Positions 34,426 through 44,698 are shown, counted from the first letter of the stretch. The stretch: DNA of 46,111 nucleotides from an uncultured Chlorobiaceae bacterium (GCA_903869365.1 CAIPYV010000017.1:1-46111); one strand, 5' to 3'. The notes: generated by a model not told the origin, from the letters alone. Numbers and translations: made by a program.

Positions 34426-35207
34426 ATCAGATCGTTACGATCTCTACCGGCCAGCTGCTGCTTGCCCTCGTGTTTATCCTGATCGCTCAGGCAAGCTCAT
34501 TCATCTACCATCTCGGCCTTAACCGCGATATCACCATTGGAACGCTGCGCACCTTTTCACAACTCTTTCTCATGGGATATGTCCTGACCTTTATTTTGAA
34601 AACCTCAAATCCATTGCTGGTCATGAGTGTTTTCATGGTGATGGTCGTTTCCGCCATGTTTATTATCAAGGGAAGAGTCAAGGAGAAGCAGATCCCATAT
34701 ATCATCCCGACATTTCTGACCATGCTTGTCAGTTATATGGCAACAGCTTTTTTCGTTTCCGGGCTGGTAATCGGTATGACGCCATGGTGGGAACCCCGCT
34801 ACTTTATTCCTGCCGGGGGCATGGTCATCGGAAATTCAATGTCAGCGCTTGCCATCTCTCTCGAACGGCTTTTCAGGGATATGCGGCAACAGAAAGAGCT
34901 GGTTGAAATGAAACTCTCCCTTGGAGCCGATTACCGTGAGGCAAGCCTCGACATATTCAGGAATGCTGTCTCTGCCGGCATGATCCCTTCCATCAACGCC
35001 ATGATGGGTGTAGGCCTTGTTTTCATTCCAGGCATGATGTCCGGCCAGATTCTTGCCGGAACTGATCCGCTTATTGCTGTCCGCTACCAGATTGTCGTCA
35101 TGCTGATGCTGGTAGGTTCAACGGCTGTCAGTTCCGTAGTTGTCATGCTCATTGTCAGGCGTCGCTGTTTCGGCAGCGGGGAAGAGGTGTTACTTAGCCC
35201 CCACTGA
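34422..35207 (+). CDS. fetB: FetB-type ABC permease (UPF0014)
   Basis: 261 residues, about six to seven membrane helices (LLLALVFILIAQASSFIYHLGL, LFLMGYVLTFILK, VMVVSAMFIIKG, FLTMLVSYMATAFFVSGLVIGM, VLMLVGSTAVSSVVVMLIVRR). The UPF0014 signature is visible: YFIPAGGMVIGNSMSALAISLERL and LSLGADYREASLDIFRNAVSAGMIPSINAMMGVGLVFIPGMMSGQILAG. Forms a transporter with FetA. Its last 18 bases overlap the 3' end of lgt on the other strand. Confidence 0.92.
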   Translation: MNQIVTISTGQLLLALVFILIAQASSFIYHLGLNRDITIGTLRTFSQLFLMGYVLTFILKTSNPLLVMSVFMVMVVSAMFIIKGRVKEKQIPYIIPTFLTMLVSYMATAFFVSGLVIGMTPWWEPRYFIPAGGMVIGNSMSALAISLERLFRDMRQQKELVEMKLSLGADYREASLDIFRNAVSAGMIPSINAMMGVGLVFIPGMMSGQILAGTDPLIAVRYQIVVMLMLVGSTAVSSVVVMLIVRRRCFGSGEEVLLSPH

Positions 35208-36044
35208 TCCTGCTGAAAGCCTGGAGGTTGTAAACACCACAATCCCCCCAATCATCATGATGAAGCAAAGCACCTGTCCCATGGAGAAATTCAGGAAGAC
35301 AAAGCCAAGTTGGGCATCAGGTTCACGAAAGTATTCGATAAAAAAGCGGACAAACCCATAACCGAAGAGATAGAGAGCGGAAAGAAATCCGGAAAAAGGG
35401 GATTTCCTGCGTAGAAGCCACAGAACAATAAAAAGGACGATTCCTTCGAAAAATGCTTCATAGAGCTGTGAAGGATGGCGCAGCTGATGGGTCGGAGCAA
35501 GAGGGAAAAACATGCCGAACGCTGAATCGGTTACTCTTCCATAAAGTTCACCGTTGATGAAGTTGCCAAGGCGGCCAAAGGTGTAACCAAGGGGTACGGA
35601 TGGAATAAAAAGATCAAATGTTTCAAAAAAACCGTTTTTATGAGAACGGGTAAAGAGATAAACCGCAAGAATAACGCCGATGACCGCTCCATGATAGGAC
35701 ATGCCGGTTATACCAGCGAAACGGCACCCGCCGGGAGCAGAAACCCAGGGCAGAATGCTGCCGAGAGGATCGGCCAGAAAATCGCTCAAGCCGTAAAACA
35801 GAATATAACCCAGCCGGCCGCCAGCAATCACACCGACCATAACCCAGGTGAGGGCATCACCGATAAAGGAGCGCTCAAAGGGAAGCTTTTCAGAGTCAAG
35901 TCGATACCGGGTAAGGAGATAGACAATGGCGAATGCCACAATATACATCATGCCATACCAGCGAATCGCAAAAGAACCTGCAGAAAAGATTACAGGATTC
36001 ATTTGTGACGGCAGATTCTGCCACCAAAGCACATAATCGCTCAT
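35190..36044 (-). CDS. lgt: Prolipoprotein diacylglyceryl transferase
   Basis: 284 residues, seven membrane helices. The Lgt signature GRLGNFINGELYGR is intact, with its conserved Arg and Glu; earlier blocks are IRWYGMMYIVAF and GMSYHGAVIGVILAVYLF (the His-Gly motif). It moves diacylglycerol from phosphatidylglycerol to the Cys of lipoprotein precursors in the inner membrane, and would serve the PstS-like and LemA-like lipoproteins in this window. It converges on fetB with an 18-base overlap and diverges from aclB. Confidence 0.96.
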   Translation of the reverse strand: MSDYVLWWQNLPSQMNPVIFSAGSFAIRWYGMMYIVAFAIVYLLTRYRLDSEKLPFERSFIGDALTWVMVGVIAGGRLGYILFYGLSDFLADPLGSILPWVSAPGGCRFAGITGMSYHGAVIGVILAVYLFTRSHKNGFFETFDLFIPSVPLGYTFGRLGNFINGELYGRVTDSAFGMFFPLAPTHQLRHPSQLYEAFFEGIVLFIVLWLLRRKSPFSGFLSALYLFGYGFVRFFIEYFREPDAQLGFVFLNFSMGQVLCFIMMIGGIVVFTTSRLSAGSVGAK

Positions 36045-36180
36045 AAAAGTTGTTTTTTTGATGATTTGCAGATGTGGAAAATTATAAATACTTGGATATA
36101 ATTAAAAAATAGTTAACTTAAAATCTTGCACATTTCCGTGCTTCGTTTTTCTACCCATAAACATACAAACACCTAATAGT

Positions 36181-37377
36181 ATGGCTAAAATACTTGAAGG
36201 GCCGGCCATGAAGCTATTCAACAAATGGGGCATTCCTGTGCCAAATTATGTTGTTATCATGGACCCAAACCGCCTCGAGCAGCTTGGAGAAGCTAATAAA
36301 TGGTTGAGAGAATCAAAACTCGTTGTTAAAGCTCATGAAGCAATAGGGGGGCGATTCAAGTTGGGGCTGGTTAAACTTGGCCTGAACCTTGATCAGGCTC
36401 TTGAAGCAGCAAAGGAGATGATTGGACGCGAAATCGGCACTTCGGTCGTTCGTCAGGTCATTGTTGCCGAAATGCTTGATCATGACGAAGAGTATTATAT
36501 ATCTATTGCAGGTAATCGCGATGGGGCAGAACTTCTTCTTTCCAACAAGGGTGGAGTTGATATCGAAGATAACTGGGATTCTGTGAAACGGCTTTTTATC
36601 CCTCTTGATGAAACTCCAAGTATTGAACGCATTACTGAAGCTGCTATCGAAGCGGGCTTCATGGGTGAAATCGCGGAACGTGTCGCAAAAATCACATCAC
36701 GCCTTATTCTCTGTTTCGATAACGAAGACGCACAGTCGATAGAAATCAATCCGCTCGTCATACGCAAGAGTGATATGCGGTTTGCCGCTCTTGATGCTGT
36801 CATGAACGTCGATTGGGATGCCCGATTCCGTCATGCTGACTGGGATTTCAAACCGGTTTCAGAAATTGGACGTCCATTCACCGAAGCCGAACAGCAGATC
36901 ATGGACATCGATGCCCGCATCAAGGGATCGGTCAAGCTGGTTGAAGTCCCCGGTGGTAACATAGCTCTGCTTACTGCAGGCGGTGGCGCATCGGTATTTT
37001 ATTCTGATGCGGTCGTTGCAAGAGGCGGCTCAATTGCCAATTATGCCGAATATTCCGGTGATCCTCCGGACTGGGCAGTAGAGGCTCTTACGGAAACCAT
37101 CTGCAGGCTTCCTGATATCAAACATATTATTGTTGGTGGAGCTATTGCCAATTTTACTGATGTGAAAGCAACATTCAACGGGATTATCAATGGATTCCGG
37201 GAAAGCAAATCAAAAGGGTACCTCGAAAATGTGAAAATCTGGGTAAGACGAGGCGGACCGAATGAAAATCAGGGCCTTGCATCCATGAAAAAGCTGCAGG
37301 AAGAGGGATTTGACATTCATGTCTATGACCGCAGCATGCCTATGACCGATATTGTTGATCTTGCCTTGAATTCATAA
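36181..37377 (+). CDS. aclB: ATP-citrate lyase small subunit (AclB)
   Basis: 398 residues, normal length. ATP-grasp part (about 1-240: VVKAHEAIGGRFKLGLVKLGLN, EEYYISIAGNRDGAELLLSNKGGVDIEDNWD, SIEINPLVIR), then the citrate-binding half (GNIALLTAGGGASVFYSDAVVARGG, VRRGGPNENQGLASMKKL). With AclA it cleaves citrate with ATP and CoA into acetyl-CoA and oxaloacetate, the step that closes the reductive TCA cycle in green sulfur bacteria. aclA follows after 57 bases, certainly in one operon. Confidence 0.97.
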   Translation: MAKILEGPAMKLFNKWGIPVPNYVVIMDPNRLEQLGEANKWLRESKLVVKAHEAIGGRFKLGLVKLGLNLDQALEAAKEMIGREIGTSVVRQVIVAEMLDHDEEYYISIAGNRDGAELLLSNKGGVDIEDNWDSVKRLFIPLDETPSIERITEAAIEAGFMGEIAERVAKITSRLILCFDNEDAQSIEINPLVIRKSDMRFAALDAVMNVDWDARFRHADWDFKPVSEIGRPFTEAEQQIMDIDARIKGSVKLVEVPGGNIALLTAGGGASVFYSDAVVARGGSIANYAEYSGDPPDWAVEALTETICRLPDIKHIIVGGAIANFTDVKATFNGIINGFRESKSKGYLENVKIWVRRGGPNENQGLASMKKLQEEGFDIHVYDRSMPMTDIVDLALNS

Positions 37378-37434
37378 GGCCGAACGGTATCGCACCCTTA
37401 AGAGAAACTTCTAACTTATAAACCGGAAAGAATC

Positions 37435-39267
37435 GTGAGTATTTTAGCAAATAGGGATACACGAGCGGTCATCATTGGTGGTATTGCGGGATTGAATGCT
37501 GCAAGGCGGATGGCTCAGTTCGACTTTCTGATCAACCGGCCACTGACGGTAGAGGCTTTTGTTTATCCACCGGAAGAAGGTCAGCACAAGGAAATATACA
37601 GAGGCGGTGAGCTGAACAACGTTACTGTTTATGCATCGCTCGACAAAGCGCTCGAGGAAAACCCTCAAATCAATACCGTACTGATCTACATTGGTGCCTC
37701 AAGAGCATATCAGTCGGCAAAAGAAGCGCTTGATGCCCGCGGGATCAAGCTTGTCACCATGATAACCGAAGGGGTTCCTGAAAAGGATGCCAAATGGCTG
37801 CGCAAGTATGCAATCGAAAAAGGCAAAATTTTTAACGGACCATCCTCAATCGGCATCATGTCGGCAGGGGAGTGTCGTCTCGGTGTTATTGGCGGTGAGT
37901 ATAAAAACCTGAAACTTTGTAACCTCTACCGTCCCGGTTCATTCGGCGTTATTACAAAATCAGGCGGTCTGTCCAATGAAGCCATGTGGCTCTGTGCTCA
38001 GAACGGCGATGGCATTACCTCTGCAGTCGCAATCGGCGGAGATTCCTATCCTGGTACCGATTTTGTCACCTACCTCCAGATGTTCGAAAATGATCCCGAA
38101 ACCAAGGCAGTTGTTATTGTCGGTGAAGTCGGCGGCACACTTGAGGAAGAAGCTGCGGAATGGTTCGGTGCTGAAAAACGCCGGATTAAACTGATTGCGG
38201 CCATTGGCGGAACCTGTCAGGATGTTTTGCCCCAGGGCATGAAATTCGGCCACGCCGGCGCCAAGGAGGGAAAAAAAGGTCTTGGCTCCGCCCGCTCTAA
38301 AATTAACGCTCTTCGTGAAGCAGGGGCAGTCGTACCTGATACATTCGGCGGTCTGAGCAAAGCAATCAAACAGGTTTATCTTGAACTCCAGGCAGCCGGC
38401 ATTATAAAACCGGAACCGGAACTGGACGAAAAGCTGCTTCCGGAGCTTCCGCCAAGTGTCCAGGAAATCATGAAACAGGGAGACGTTATTGTAGAACCCC
38501 TGATTCGTACCACCATCTCCGACGACCGTGGCGAAGAACCTCGTTACGTTGGTTATGCCGCATCTGAACTCTGCGAGAAAGGATACGGTATTGAGGATGT
38601 TATCGGCCTCTTGTGGAACAAGAAACTTCCTACCAGAGAAGAGTCTGAAATCATCAAGCGCATTATTATGATTTCAGCCGATCACGGTCCGGCAGTTTCC
38701 GGCGCATTCGGTTCCATTATTGCTGCATGTGCAGGCATTGATCTGCCTCAGGCTGTATCTGCCGGAATGACCATGATCGGCCCGAGATTCGGCGGAGCGG
38801 TCACCAATGCCGGTAAATATTTCAAGTACGGTGTCAAGGAGTATCCAAACGACATCCCTGGATTTCTGAACTGGATGAAGCAGAATGTCGGCCCGGTTCC
38901 AGGTATCGGACATAGAGTGAAAAGCGTGAAAAACCCTGATAAAAGGGTTAAATATCTGGTTGAATATGTAACAAACCAGACCACATTGCACACACCCTGT
39001 CTTGACTATGCACTTGAAGTGGAAAAGATCACCACAGCTAAAAAGGACAATCTTATCCTCAACGTTGATGGCACGATCGGCTGTATTCTTGTTGATCTCG
39101 ATTTCCCTGAATTCTCATTGAACGGCTTCTTTGTTCTGGCACGTACCATCGGTATGATTGGTCACTGGATTGATCAGAACAATCAGAATGCACGTCTTAT
39201 CAGGCTCTACGATTACCTGATCAACTATGCCGTGAAAGAAGAACGTGAGGTTCCGGACAAAAAATAA
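37435..39267 (+). CDS. aclA: ATP-citrate lyase large subunit (AclA), GTG start
   Basis: 610 residues starting with GTG. The CoA-ligase-like part (about 1-330) has KSGGLSNEAMW and the catalytic phospho-His in MKFGHAGAKEGKKGLGSARSKI (His273). The C-terminal part (about 350-600) is the citrate-synthase-like domain with SADHGPAVSGAFG and PRFGGAVTNAGKY and PGIGHRVKS. It cleaves citryl-CoA. Together with aclB it identifies the organism as fixing CO2 by the reductive TCA cycle. A strong terminator follows at 39304. Confidence 0.97.
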   Translation: MSILANRDTRAVIIGGIAGLNAARRMAQFDFLINRPLTVEAFVYPPEEGQHKEIYRGGELNNVTVYASLDKALEENPQINTVLIYIGASRAYQSAKEALDARGIKLVTMITEGVPEKDAKWLRKYAIEKGKIFNGPSSIGIMSAGECRLGVIGGEYKNLKLCNLYRPGSFGVITKSGGLSNEAMWLCAQNGDGITSAVAIGGDSYPGTDFVTYLQMFENDPETKAVVIVGEVGGTLEEEAAEWFGAEKRRIKLIAAIGGTCQDVLPQGMKFGHAGAKEGKKGLGSARSKINALREAGAVVPDTFGGLSKAIKQVYLELQAAGIIKPEPELDEKLLPELPPSVQEIMKQGDVIVEPLIRTTISDDRGEEPRYVGYAASELCEKGYGIEDVIGLLWNKKLPTREESEIIKRIIMISADHGPAVSGAFGSIIAACAGIDLPQAVSAGMTMIGPRFGGAVTNAGKYFKYGVKEYPNDIPGFLNWMKQNVGPVPGIGHRVKSVKNPDKRVKYLVEYVTNQTTLHTPCLDYALEVEKITTAKKDNLILNVDGTIGCILVDLDFPEFSLNGFFVLARTIGMIGHWIDQNNQNARLIRLYDYLINYAVKEEREVPDKK

Positions 39268-39303
39268 TACCTGCAGAGGGTAGTACGACAATCGATTGGC
39301 TTG

Positions 39304-39337
39304 AAAAAAGGCAGGAACCACAATTCCTGCCTTTTTT
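39304..39337 (+). terminator. Intrinsic terminator after aclBA
   Basis: A 12-base stem AAAAGGCAGGAA / TTCCTGCCTTTT with a short loop and T-run, 37 bases after the aclA stop. Confidence 0.9.
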
Positions 39338-39457
39338 CTTTTCCCCTATAGATAAAAACTGTATGGCATGAAAATATAAAGCAAGACGTAACCGATTTAT
39401 TTATAAACGAATAGATAGATCTGCAACGGCAAGAGTGATTCTTATTTTAAGAAATAA

Positions 39458-39486
39458 TTGACTTTAAGCATTTTTTGTTTGATAAG
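39458..39486 (+). promoter_or_regulatory. Candidate promoter of the RRM gene
   Basis: TTGACT (39458-39463), 17-base spacer, GATAAG (39481-39486). The -10 is a weak match. It would give a leader of about 120 bases, consistent with the structured sequence that follows. A second TTGACA lies at 39507 without a clear -10 partner. Confidence 0.35.
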
Positions 39487-39518
39487 TATCAATAATTACG
39501 TTAAACTTGACAATCAAA

Positions 39519-39537
39519 TCAGCCAATGGTTGGCTGA
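39519..39537 (+). promoter_or_regulatory. Perfect hairpin in the RRM gene leader
   Basis: TCAGCCAA / TTGGCTGA, an eight-base perfect stem with a three-base loop, 79 bases before the start codon. It may be an RNA structure in a cold- or growth-regulated leader or a protein-binding palindrome. Confidence 0.5.
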
Positions 39538-39616
39538 TAGTTACTCAAGTGATTTGTGCTTTGATTACTTGCCTGTATCTCTTTTTATCAATGCACACGT
39601 TTACTGAGATTAAACA

Positions 39617-39889
39617 ATGAATATTTACATCGGCAATTTGGCTTACACTGTTTCTGAAGATGATCTTCGCGATGCGTTTTCCGAATTCGGAGAGGTTGCA
39701 AACGCAAGCATCATCAACGATAAGTTTTCAGGCCGCTCCAAGGGTTTTGGTTTTGTAGAAATGCCTAAGGATAGCGAAGCCAGTGAAGCTATTGAGTCAC
39801 TGAATGGCAAAGAACTGAATGGCCGTACGGTTACGGTCAATGAAGCAAAGCCACGTGAAGAGAGAGCTCCAAGAAGAGATCGTTACTAA
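39617..39889 (+). CDS. Single-RRM RNA-binding protein
   Basis: 90 residues: one RNA-recognition motif with RNP2 (IYIGNLAY, residues 3-10) and RNP1 (KGFGFVEM, about 43-50), then a basic arginine-rich tail (KPREERAPRRDRY). Such small bacterial RRM proteins (as in cyanobacteria and Chlorobi) are often cold-induced and abundant; they bind single-stranded RNA. The 350 bases upstream contain no gene but a promoter-like site and a hairpin; a strong terminator follows at 39908. Confidence 0.95.
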   Translation: MNIYIGNLAYTVSEDDLRDAFSEFGEVANASIINDKFSGRSKGFGFVEMPKDSEASEAIESLNGKELNGRTVTVNEAKPREERAPRRDRY

Positions 39890-39907
39890 GATTTTTGGTT
39901 TTATTAC

Positions 39908-39944
39908 AAAAGCCAGACAGAACGCAAGTTTTGTCTGGCTTTTG
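39908..39944 (+). terminator. Intrinsic terminator after the RRM gene
   Basis: AAAAGCCAGACA / TGTCTGGCTTTT, a perfect 12-base stem and a 12-base loop with a T-rich end, 18 bases past the stop. It also lies near the 3' end of the converging aldo/keto reductase. Confidence 0.9.
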
Positions 39945-39958
39945 TTGTTTTCAGACAG

Positions 39959-40963
<1,005 letters not shown>

Positions 40964-41101
40964 AGAAAAAAACTCCTTTTTACAACAAAAAATCCAATTT
41001 TTGAAAATTAATTGAAAGAAAATCGACAGCCCTGCGTACTAAGTAGTATGAAGGGAAGAAATAAATAGTATCTGTTTTCTTAAATACAACCGAAAAGACA
41101 A

Positions 41102-41389
41102 ATGAAAAAGAACTTTATTGCTGGCGTTATCGTATCTCTTGCTGTCTCCGGAATCTTCGGTGGAGTTTCTTTCGCAGCTGACAAAGCAGCAGCACCTGCC
41201 GCCAAAGCCCCTGCCGCAGCTCCAGCAGCTCCTGCACCTGCCGCAGCTCCTGCTCCAGAAGCAAAGGCTGAAGCAAAGCCAGAAGTAAAAGCTGAGAAGA
41301 AAGTTGTTAAAAAAGTTAAGAAAGCAAAGAAAGTAGCCAAGAAGGCTGAAGTCAAGGCAGAAGCTAAGGCAGATGCACCCGCCAAGTAA
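41102..41389 (+). CDS. Exported Ala/Pro/Lys-rich low-complexity protein
   Basis: 95 residues. A signal peptide (MKKNFIAGVIVSLAVSGIFGGVSFAA, cleavage about residue 25) is followed by an Ala/Pro-rich run (APAAKAPAAAPAAPAPAAAP), then a Lys/Val/Glu-rich part (EKKVVKKVKKAKKVAKKAEVKAEAKA). No fold is recognised; the basic tail could bind acidic surfaces such as peptidoglycan, polysaccharide or nucleic acid. The gene is real: it has a signal peptide, a start context and its own terminator at 41418. The opposite-strand frame is a low-complexity shadow. Function unknown. Confidence 0.75.
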   Translation: MKKNFIAGVIVSLAVSGIFGGVSFAADKAAAPAAKAPAAAPAAPAPAAAPAPEAKAEAKPEVKAEKKVVKKVKKAKKVAKKAEVKAEAKADAPAK

Positions 41390-41417
41390 TTAAGGAAAAA
41401 TTATTCGCCTGATCTTG

Positions 41418-41451
41418 AGAAAAGCCCCTTGTTAAACAGGGGCTTTTCTTA
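41418..41451 (+). terminator. Intrinsic terminator after the Ala/Lys-rich gene
   Basis: AGAAAAGCCCCT / AGGGGCTTTTCT, a perfect 12-base stem with an eight-base loop, then a T-rich tail. Confidence 0.9.
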
Positions 41452-41659
41452 TTTTATACACTGGCGTATTGTCGGTGAAGACCTCTTAGAGCATTTCCAC
41501 CCAACTCACAAAGGTCATATCCAATTTTGATACGTATAATATCTCCTGTATTTTATGCTTAAAAGCGTAACGGAATGTCGTACCGTTGAGAATCCGTTAA
41601 CTGAAGACCGGTAATACTGTAGTTTTTATACTGTAAATTTCTATAACTCTATAAGATAA

Positions 41660-42178
41660 ATGCATAAAAAGATACTGTTTCTAAAAAAATATCTGAAAAA
41701 CCCGCAAAGTGTCGGCTCCGTAATGCCCTCTTCCGAATTTTTAGGCAAAGCTATTTATAAATCAGTCAAAGAGCTGGATCGGGCAGCTGTTATGGAAATT
41801 GGCGCAGGAACAGGTGCCATCACACAGCACATTTCCAGCTTAAACCCTGTTTTGGTTGAAATTGACAAGGAATTCTGTGCTTTGCTGCGGCAAAACTATC
41901 CGCATCTGAACATTGTCAATTCGTGTGCTTTGGAGCAGCTGAAAAAAATTGATGAGCGAGTTGGCTTGGTCGTCTCGATTCCTCTCATTAACAACCCATT
42001 TAAATTGTCATTTATTCCTCTGTTAAATGACCTTTACGCCAGGGGGCTCTTAACATGGTGTGTCATATTTACTTATGGCCTTAATGATCCATTGGGGCAA
42101 GTGAATTTTGAAAGTAAAAAAAGGAAACGATTTGTTCTGCAAAATATTCCACCTGCGCATGTCTGGGTTTATTCATAA
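41660..42178 (+). CDS. PmtA-like phospholipid N-methyltransferase family protein
   Basis: 172 residues, class I SAM-dependent methyltransferase. MHKKILFLKKYLKNPQSVGSVMPSSEFLGKAI is the characteristic opening of PmtA-like enzymes; the SAM loop is VMEIGAGTGAITQHI, followed by VLVEIDKEFCALLRQNYP. The usual motif IV is modified (VSIPLINNPF, where IPLxx is expected), suggesting phosphatidylethanolamine or a related lipid as substrate. It is somewhat shorter than PmtA. Function as a lipid methylase is inferred from the family; activity is not certain. Confidence 0.75.
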   Translation: MHKKILFLKKYLKNPQSVGSVMPSSEFLGKAIYKSVKELDRAAVMEIGAGTGAITQHISSLNPVLVEIDKEFCALLRQNYPHLNIVNSCALEQLKKIDERVGLVVSIPLINNPFKLSFIPLLNDLYARGLLTWCVIFTYGLNDPLGQVNFESKKRKRFVLQNIPPAHVWVYS

Positions 42179-42259
42179 GAACGGTGTTTCGAATCTGTTT
42201 GTTATCCCTCAAGACCAGTTTTGAAATCCTGGCTTAACGATACTTCATTTTGTCAGCAC

Positions 42260-44299
42260 ATGCTTAAAAAAAGTCTTCTTTGCATTATCGTTTTGCTCGG
42301 GCTTACTCTTCCCCTTGTTACCGGAAATCAGCTCACCTCAGCATCAGTCAAAGTCGCCATTCCCCTCAAACCGACCGATGCTGAGGACGAAGCATGTCAA
42401 TATATCACGCAATACTTGTTGAAGAAGCACTATAGAAAGGTGGCCGTTAATGACTCTCTTTCTCAACAGATACTGAAACGATATCTCGACAATCTTGATG
42501 CAAGCAGAAGTTATTTTTTGGCAAGTGATGTAGAGTCTCTCAGAAAAGCCTACAGCACAAGGATTGATGATGAATTACTTGCCGGACAGGCACATGCCGG
42601 GTTTGCCATCTATAACCTGTTCCTGCAGCGGGCAAAAGAGAAAATGCTCTTCATGAGGGCTGCCGTTGATACCGTGCATTTTAATTTTACTCTACCAGAA
42701 ACTCTCGACCTCGATCGAAAAAGTGATCCATGGCCTGCAGACAGGCAACAACTGACCGATCTTTGGAAAAAAGAACTTAAATACCAGTGGCTCAACCTGA
42801 AATATTCAGGCGAAAGCAAAAAGAACCTCCGTAACGCCCTTGCCAAAAGCTTTACAAACAGACTGAATCTATTAAACCATCAGAAACCGGATGATGCCTT
42901 CCAGGCCTATATCGATGCTCTGACAACTTCATTCGATCCCCATACCAGTTACTTCTCTCCAGACGAGTACAAAAACTTCCAGATCGACATGAGTCGTTCT
43001 CTTGAGGGAATCGGCGCTCGACTCCAGACCGAAAGTGAGTATACCGTTGTTAATGAGGTTATCCCGGGTGGACCGGCATTTAAAAGCAATCTCTTGAAAA
43101 AAGGAGATAAAATTGTTGGCGTCGGACAGGGAAAGAACGCAGAAATTGTCGATGTCATTGGATGGAGAATCAATGATGTTGTAAAACTCATCCGTGGCAA
43201 AAAAGGCACAATCGTTCGTCTGAAAATTCTTGCAGCAAGCCAGGCTGGCAGGGGAGCGGCAAAAATAGTCCAGCTCCTGCGAGAAAAAGTTGATCTGGTG
43301 GAACAGGCAGCGAAGAAAAGGATCATTCTGCAAGGTGATAAAAGAATCGGTGTTATTACCATACCCTCATTTTATCTGGATTTTGAAGGACAGCAAAAAA
43401 ACACTCTCAGTTACACCAGTACCAGCAATGATGTAAACCGTATTCTGCATGAACTGAATGCTGAGCATGTTGACGGAATCGTCATTGACCTTCGCAACAA
43501 TGGGGGAGGATCACTCGAAGAGTCGGTAAAAGTTACCGCTCTCTTTATACCAGGTGGTCCTGTGGTGCAGATAGGCAATGCAACAGGCGGGAAGAGCGTG
43601 CTCAATAACGAAGACATGCGCCAGCAGTATAGCGGACCGCTTGCGGTGGTTGTAAACCGTTATAGCGCTTCAGCTTCCGAAATTTTTGCTGCGGCAATTC
43701 AGGATTACGGCCGTGGGGTCATCATTGGCGAAAGAACGTTTGGAAAGGGAAGTGTTCAAAGTATCATCAAGCTTGCAAGACCGATTACTTTTTTTGAAAA
43801 ACCTCCCGATCTTGGAGAGATAAAGCTCACAATAGCAAAGTTTTACCGGATATCCGGAGGCAGTACTCAGCATAAAGGTGTTGTGCCGGATATCGTCTTG
43901 CCATCCATGATCGATATCACCACCATAGGAGAGGATACCTATACGAGCAGTCTGCCATGGAGTACCATCACTCGTGCTTCATATCATCCTACAGCAGAGG
44001 TTACTCCCGAAAAGATCAACCTGCTTCGCCAGAAAGAGGGTGACCGGTTATCGAAAAACGTCTTGTATCAAACCTATCTGCATGATCGGAATGTTCTTGA
44101 TCATATCCGTAAAAAAAAGTCAGTATCGCTTCAGGACAAAGCTTTTAAATCAGAAATAGAAACAATCAAGCATATCGAGAAACAGTGGCTTCCGGATCGG
44201 AATGCAAGGAGAGGTATTAGCAAGGACGTTCTGATCAACGAGGCTGCAGGAGTTGTTGCCGATCTGACAACGCTCAAGGCAGTGAAAGGTTTGCCATAA
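42260..44299 (+). CDS. Tail-specific (C-terminal processing) protease, S41 family, Prc-type
   Basis: About 679 residues from the ATG at 42260 (a TTG at 42221 would add 13 residues in front of the signal peptide MLKKSLLCIIVLLGLTLPLVTG, which makes it unlikely). Order: N-terminal helical domain (YLDNLDASRSYFLASDVESL and TSFDPHTSYFSPDEYKNF), PDZ domain (IGARLQTESEYTVVNEVIPGGPAFKSNLLKKGDKIVGVGQ), then the S41 core with GIVIDLRNNGGGSLEESV, the catalytic Ser in VNRYSASASEIFAAAIQDYG and the Lys in ERTFGKGSVQ, and a C-terminal DUF3340-like domain. It degrades or trims periplasmic proteins from their C-termini. Monocistronic or with the upstream methyltransferase. Confidence 0.93.
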   Translation: MLKKSLLCIIVLLGLTLPLVTGNQLTSASVKVAIPLKPTDAEDEACQYITQYLLKKHYRKVAVNDSLSQQILKRYLDNLDASRSYFLASDVESLRKAYSTRIDDELLAGQAHAGFAIYNLFLQRAKEKMLFMRAAVDTVHFNFTLPETLDLDRKSDPWPADRQQLTDLWKKELKYQWLNLKYSGESKKNLRNALAKSFTNRLNLLNHQKPDDAFQAYIDALTTSFDPHTSYFSPDEYKNFQIDMSRSLEGIGARLQTESEYTVVNEVIPGGPAFKSNLLKKGDKIVGVGQGKNAEIVDVIGWRINDVVKLIRGKKGTIVRLKILAASQAGRGAAKIVQLLREKVDLVEQAAKKRIILQGDKRIGVITIPSFYLDFEGQQKNTLSYTSTSNDVNRILHELNAEHVDGIVIDLRNNGGGSLEESVKVTALFIPGGPVVQIGNATGGKSVLNNEDMRQQYSGPLAVVVNRYSASASEIFAAAIQDYGRGVIIGERTFGKGSVQSIIKLARPITFFEKPPDLGEIKLTIAKFYRISGGSTQHKGVVPDIVLPSMIDITTIGEDTYTSSLPWSTITRASYHPTAEVTPEKINLLRQKEGDRLSKNVLYQTYLHDRNVLDHIRKKKSVSLQDKAFKSEIETIKHIEKQWLPDRNARRGISKDVLINEAAGVVADLTTLKAVKGLP

Positions 44300-44406
44300 G
44301 TCAGGAATTGGTCAAGGAAAATATCTTTTGTATTAGAACTTGTATCAATTGTATATTTCAAAGAAGTGAGATTTTTATTGACTAATTAACCTGAGGGGAA
44401 ATTGTT

Positions 44407-44652
44407 ATGTTTGGATTGGGTGGACAGGAACTGCTGCTTATTCTGTTTGTTGTCTTGCTGTTTTTTGGTCCTCAAAAATTACCTGAACTCATGCGAGGCC
44501 TGGGCAAAGGTATGAAGGAGTTCAAAAAAGCACAAGCTGATCTTGAAGACGAATTCCATAAAGCCGTTGAGGCCCCTGAGCCTAAAAAGAAACCCGTTGA
44601 GGCTGCGGCTTCCAAAAATGAAACAGAAGTTTCAGGCGCTAAAACAACGTGA
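44407..44652 (+). CDS. tatA: Twin-arginine translocation protein TatA
   Basis: 81 residues. N-terminal helix ([32 protein letters not shown]) with the FGPxKLPE motif and the amphipathic helix [18 protein letters not shown], then a Lys/Glu/Ala-rich tail. It forms the pore-like assembly exporting folded proteins. GAGGGGAA precedes the ATG. No tatB or tatC adjoins; TatA in this group may serve alone with a distant TatC. Confidence 0.95.
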   Translation: MFGLGGQELLLILFVVLLFFGPQKLPELMRGLGKGMKEFKKAQADLEDEFHKAVEAPEPKKKPVEAAASKNETEVSGAKTT

Positions 44653-44698
44653 TACGATTGTTACATAACTGCACAAAAAAAAGGGATAGGAGATATTT

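Noticed and set aside
41080-41385. 101-residue Ala-rich open frame opposite the Ala/Lys-rich gene
   Set aside because: It is the antisense reading of a low-complexity Ala/Lys/Glu gene, which naturally lacks stops; the plus-strand frame has a signal peptide and terminator.
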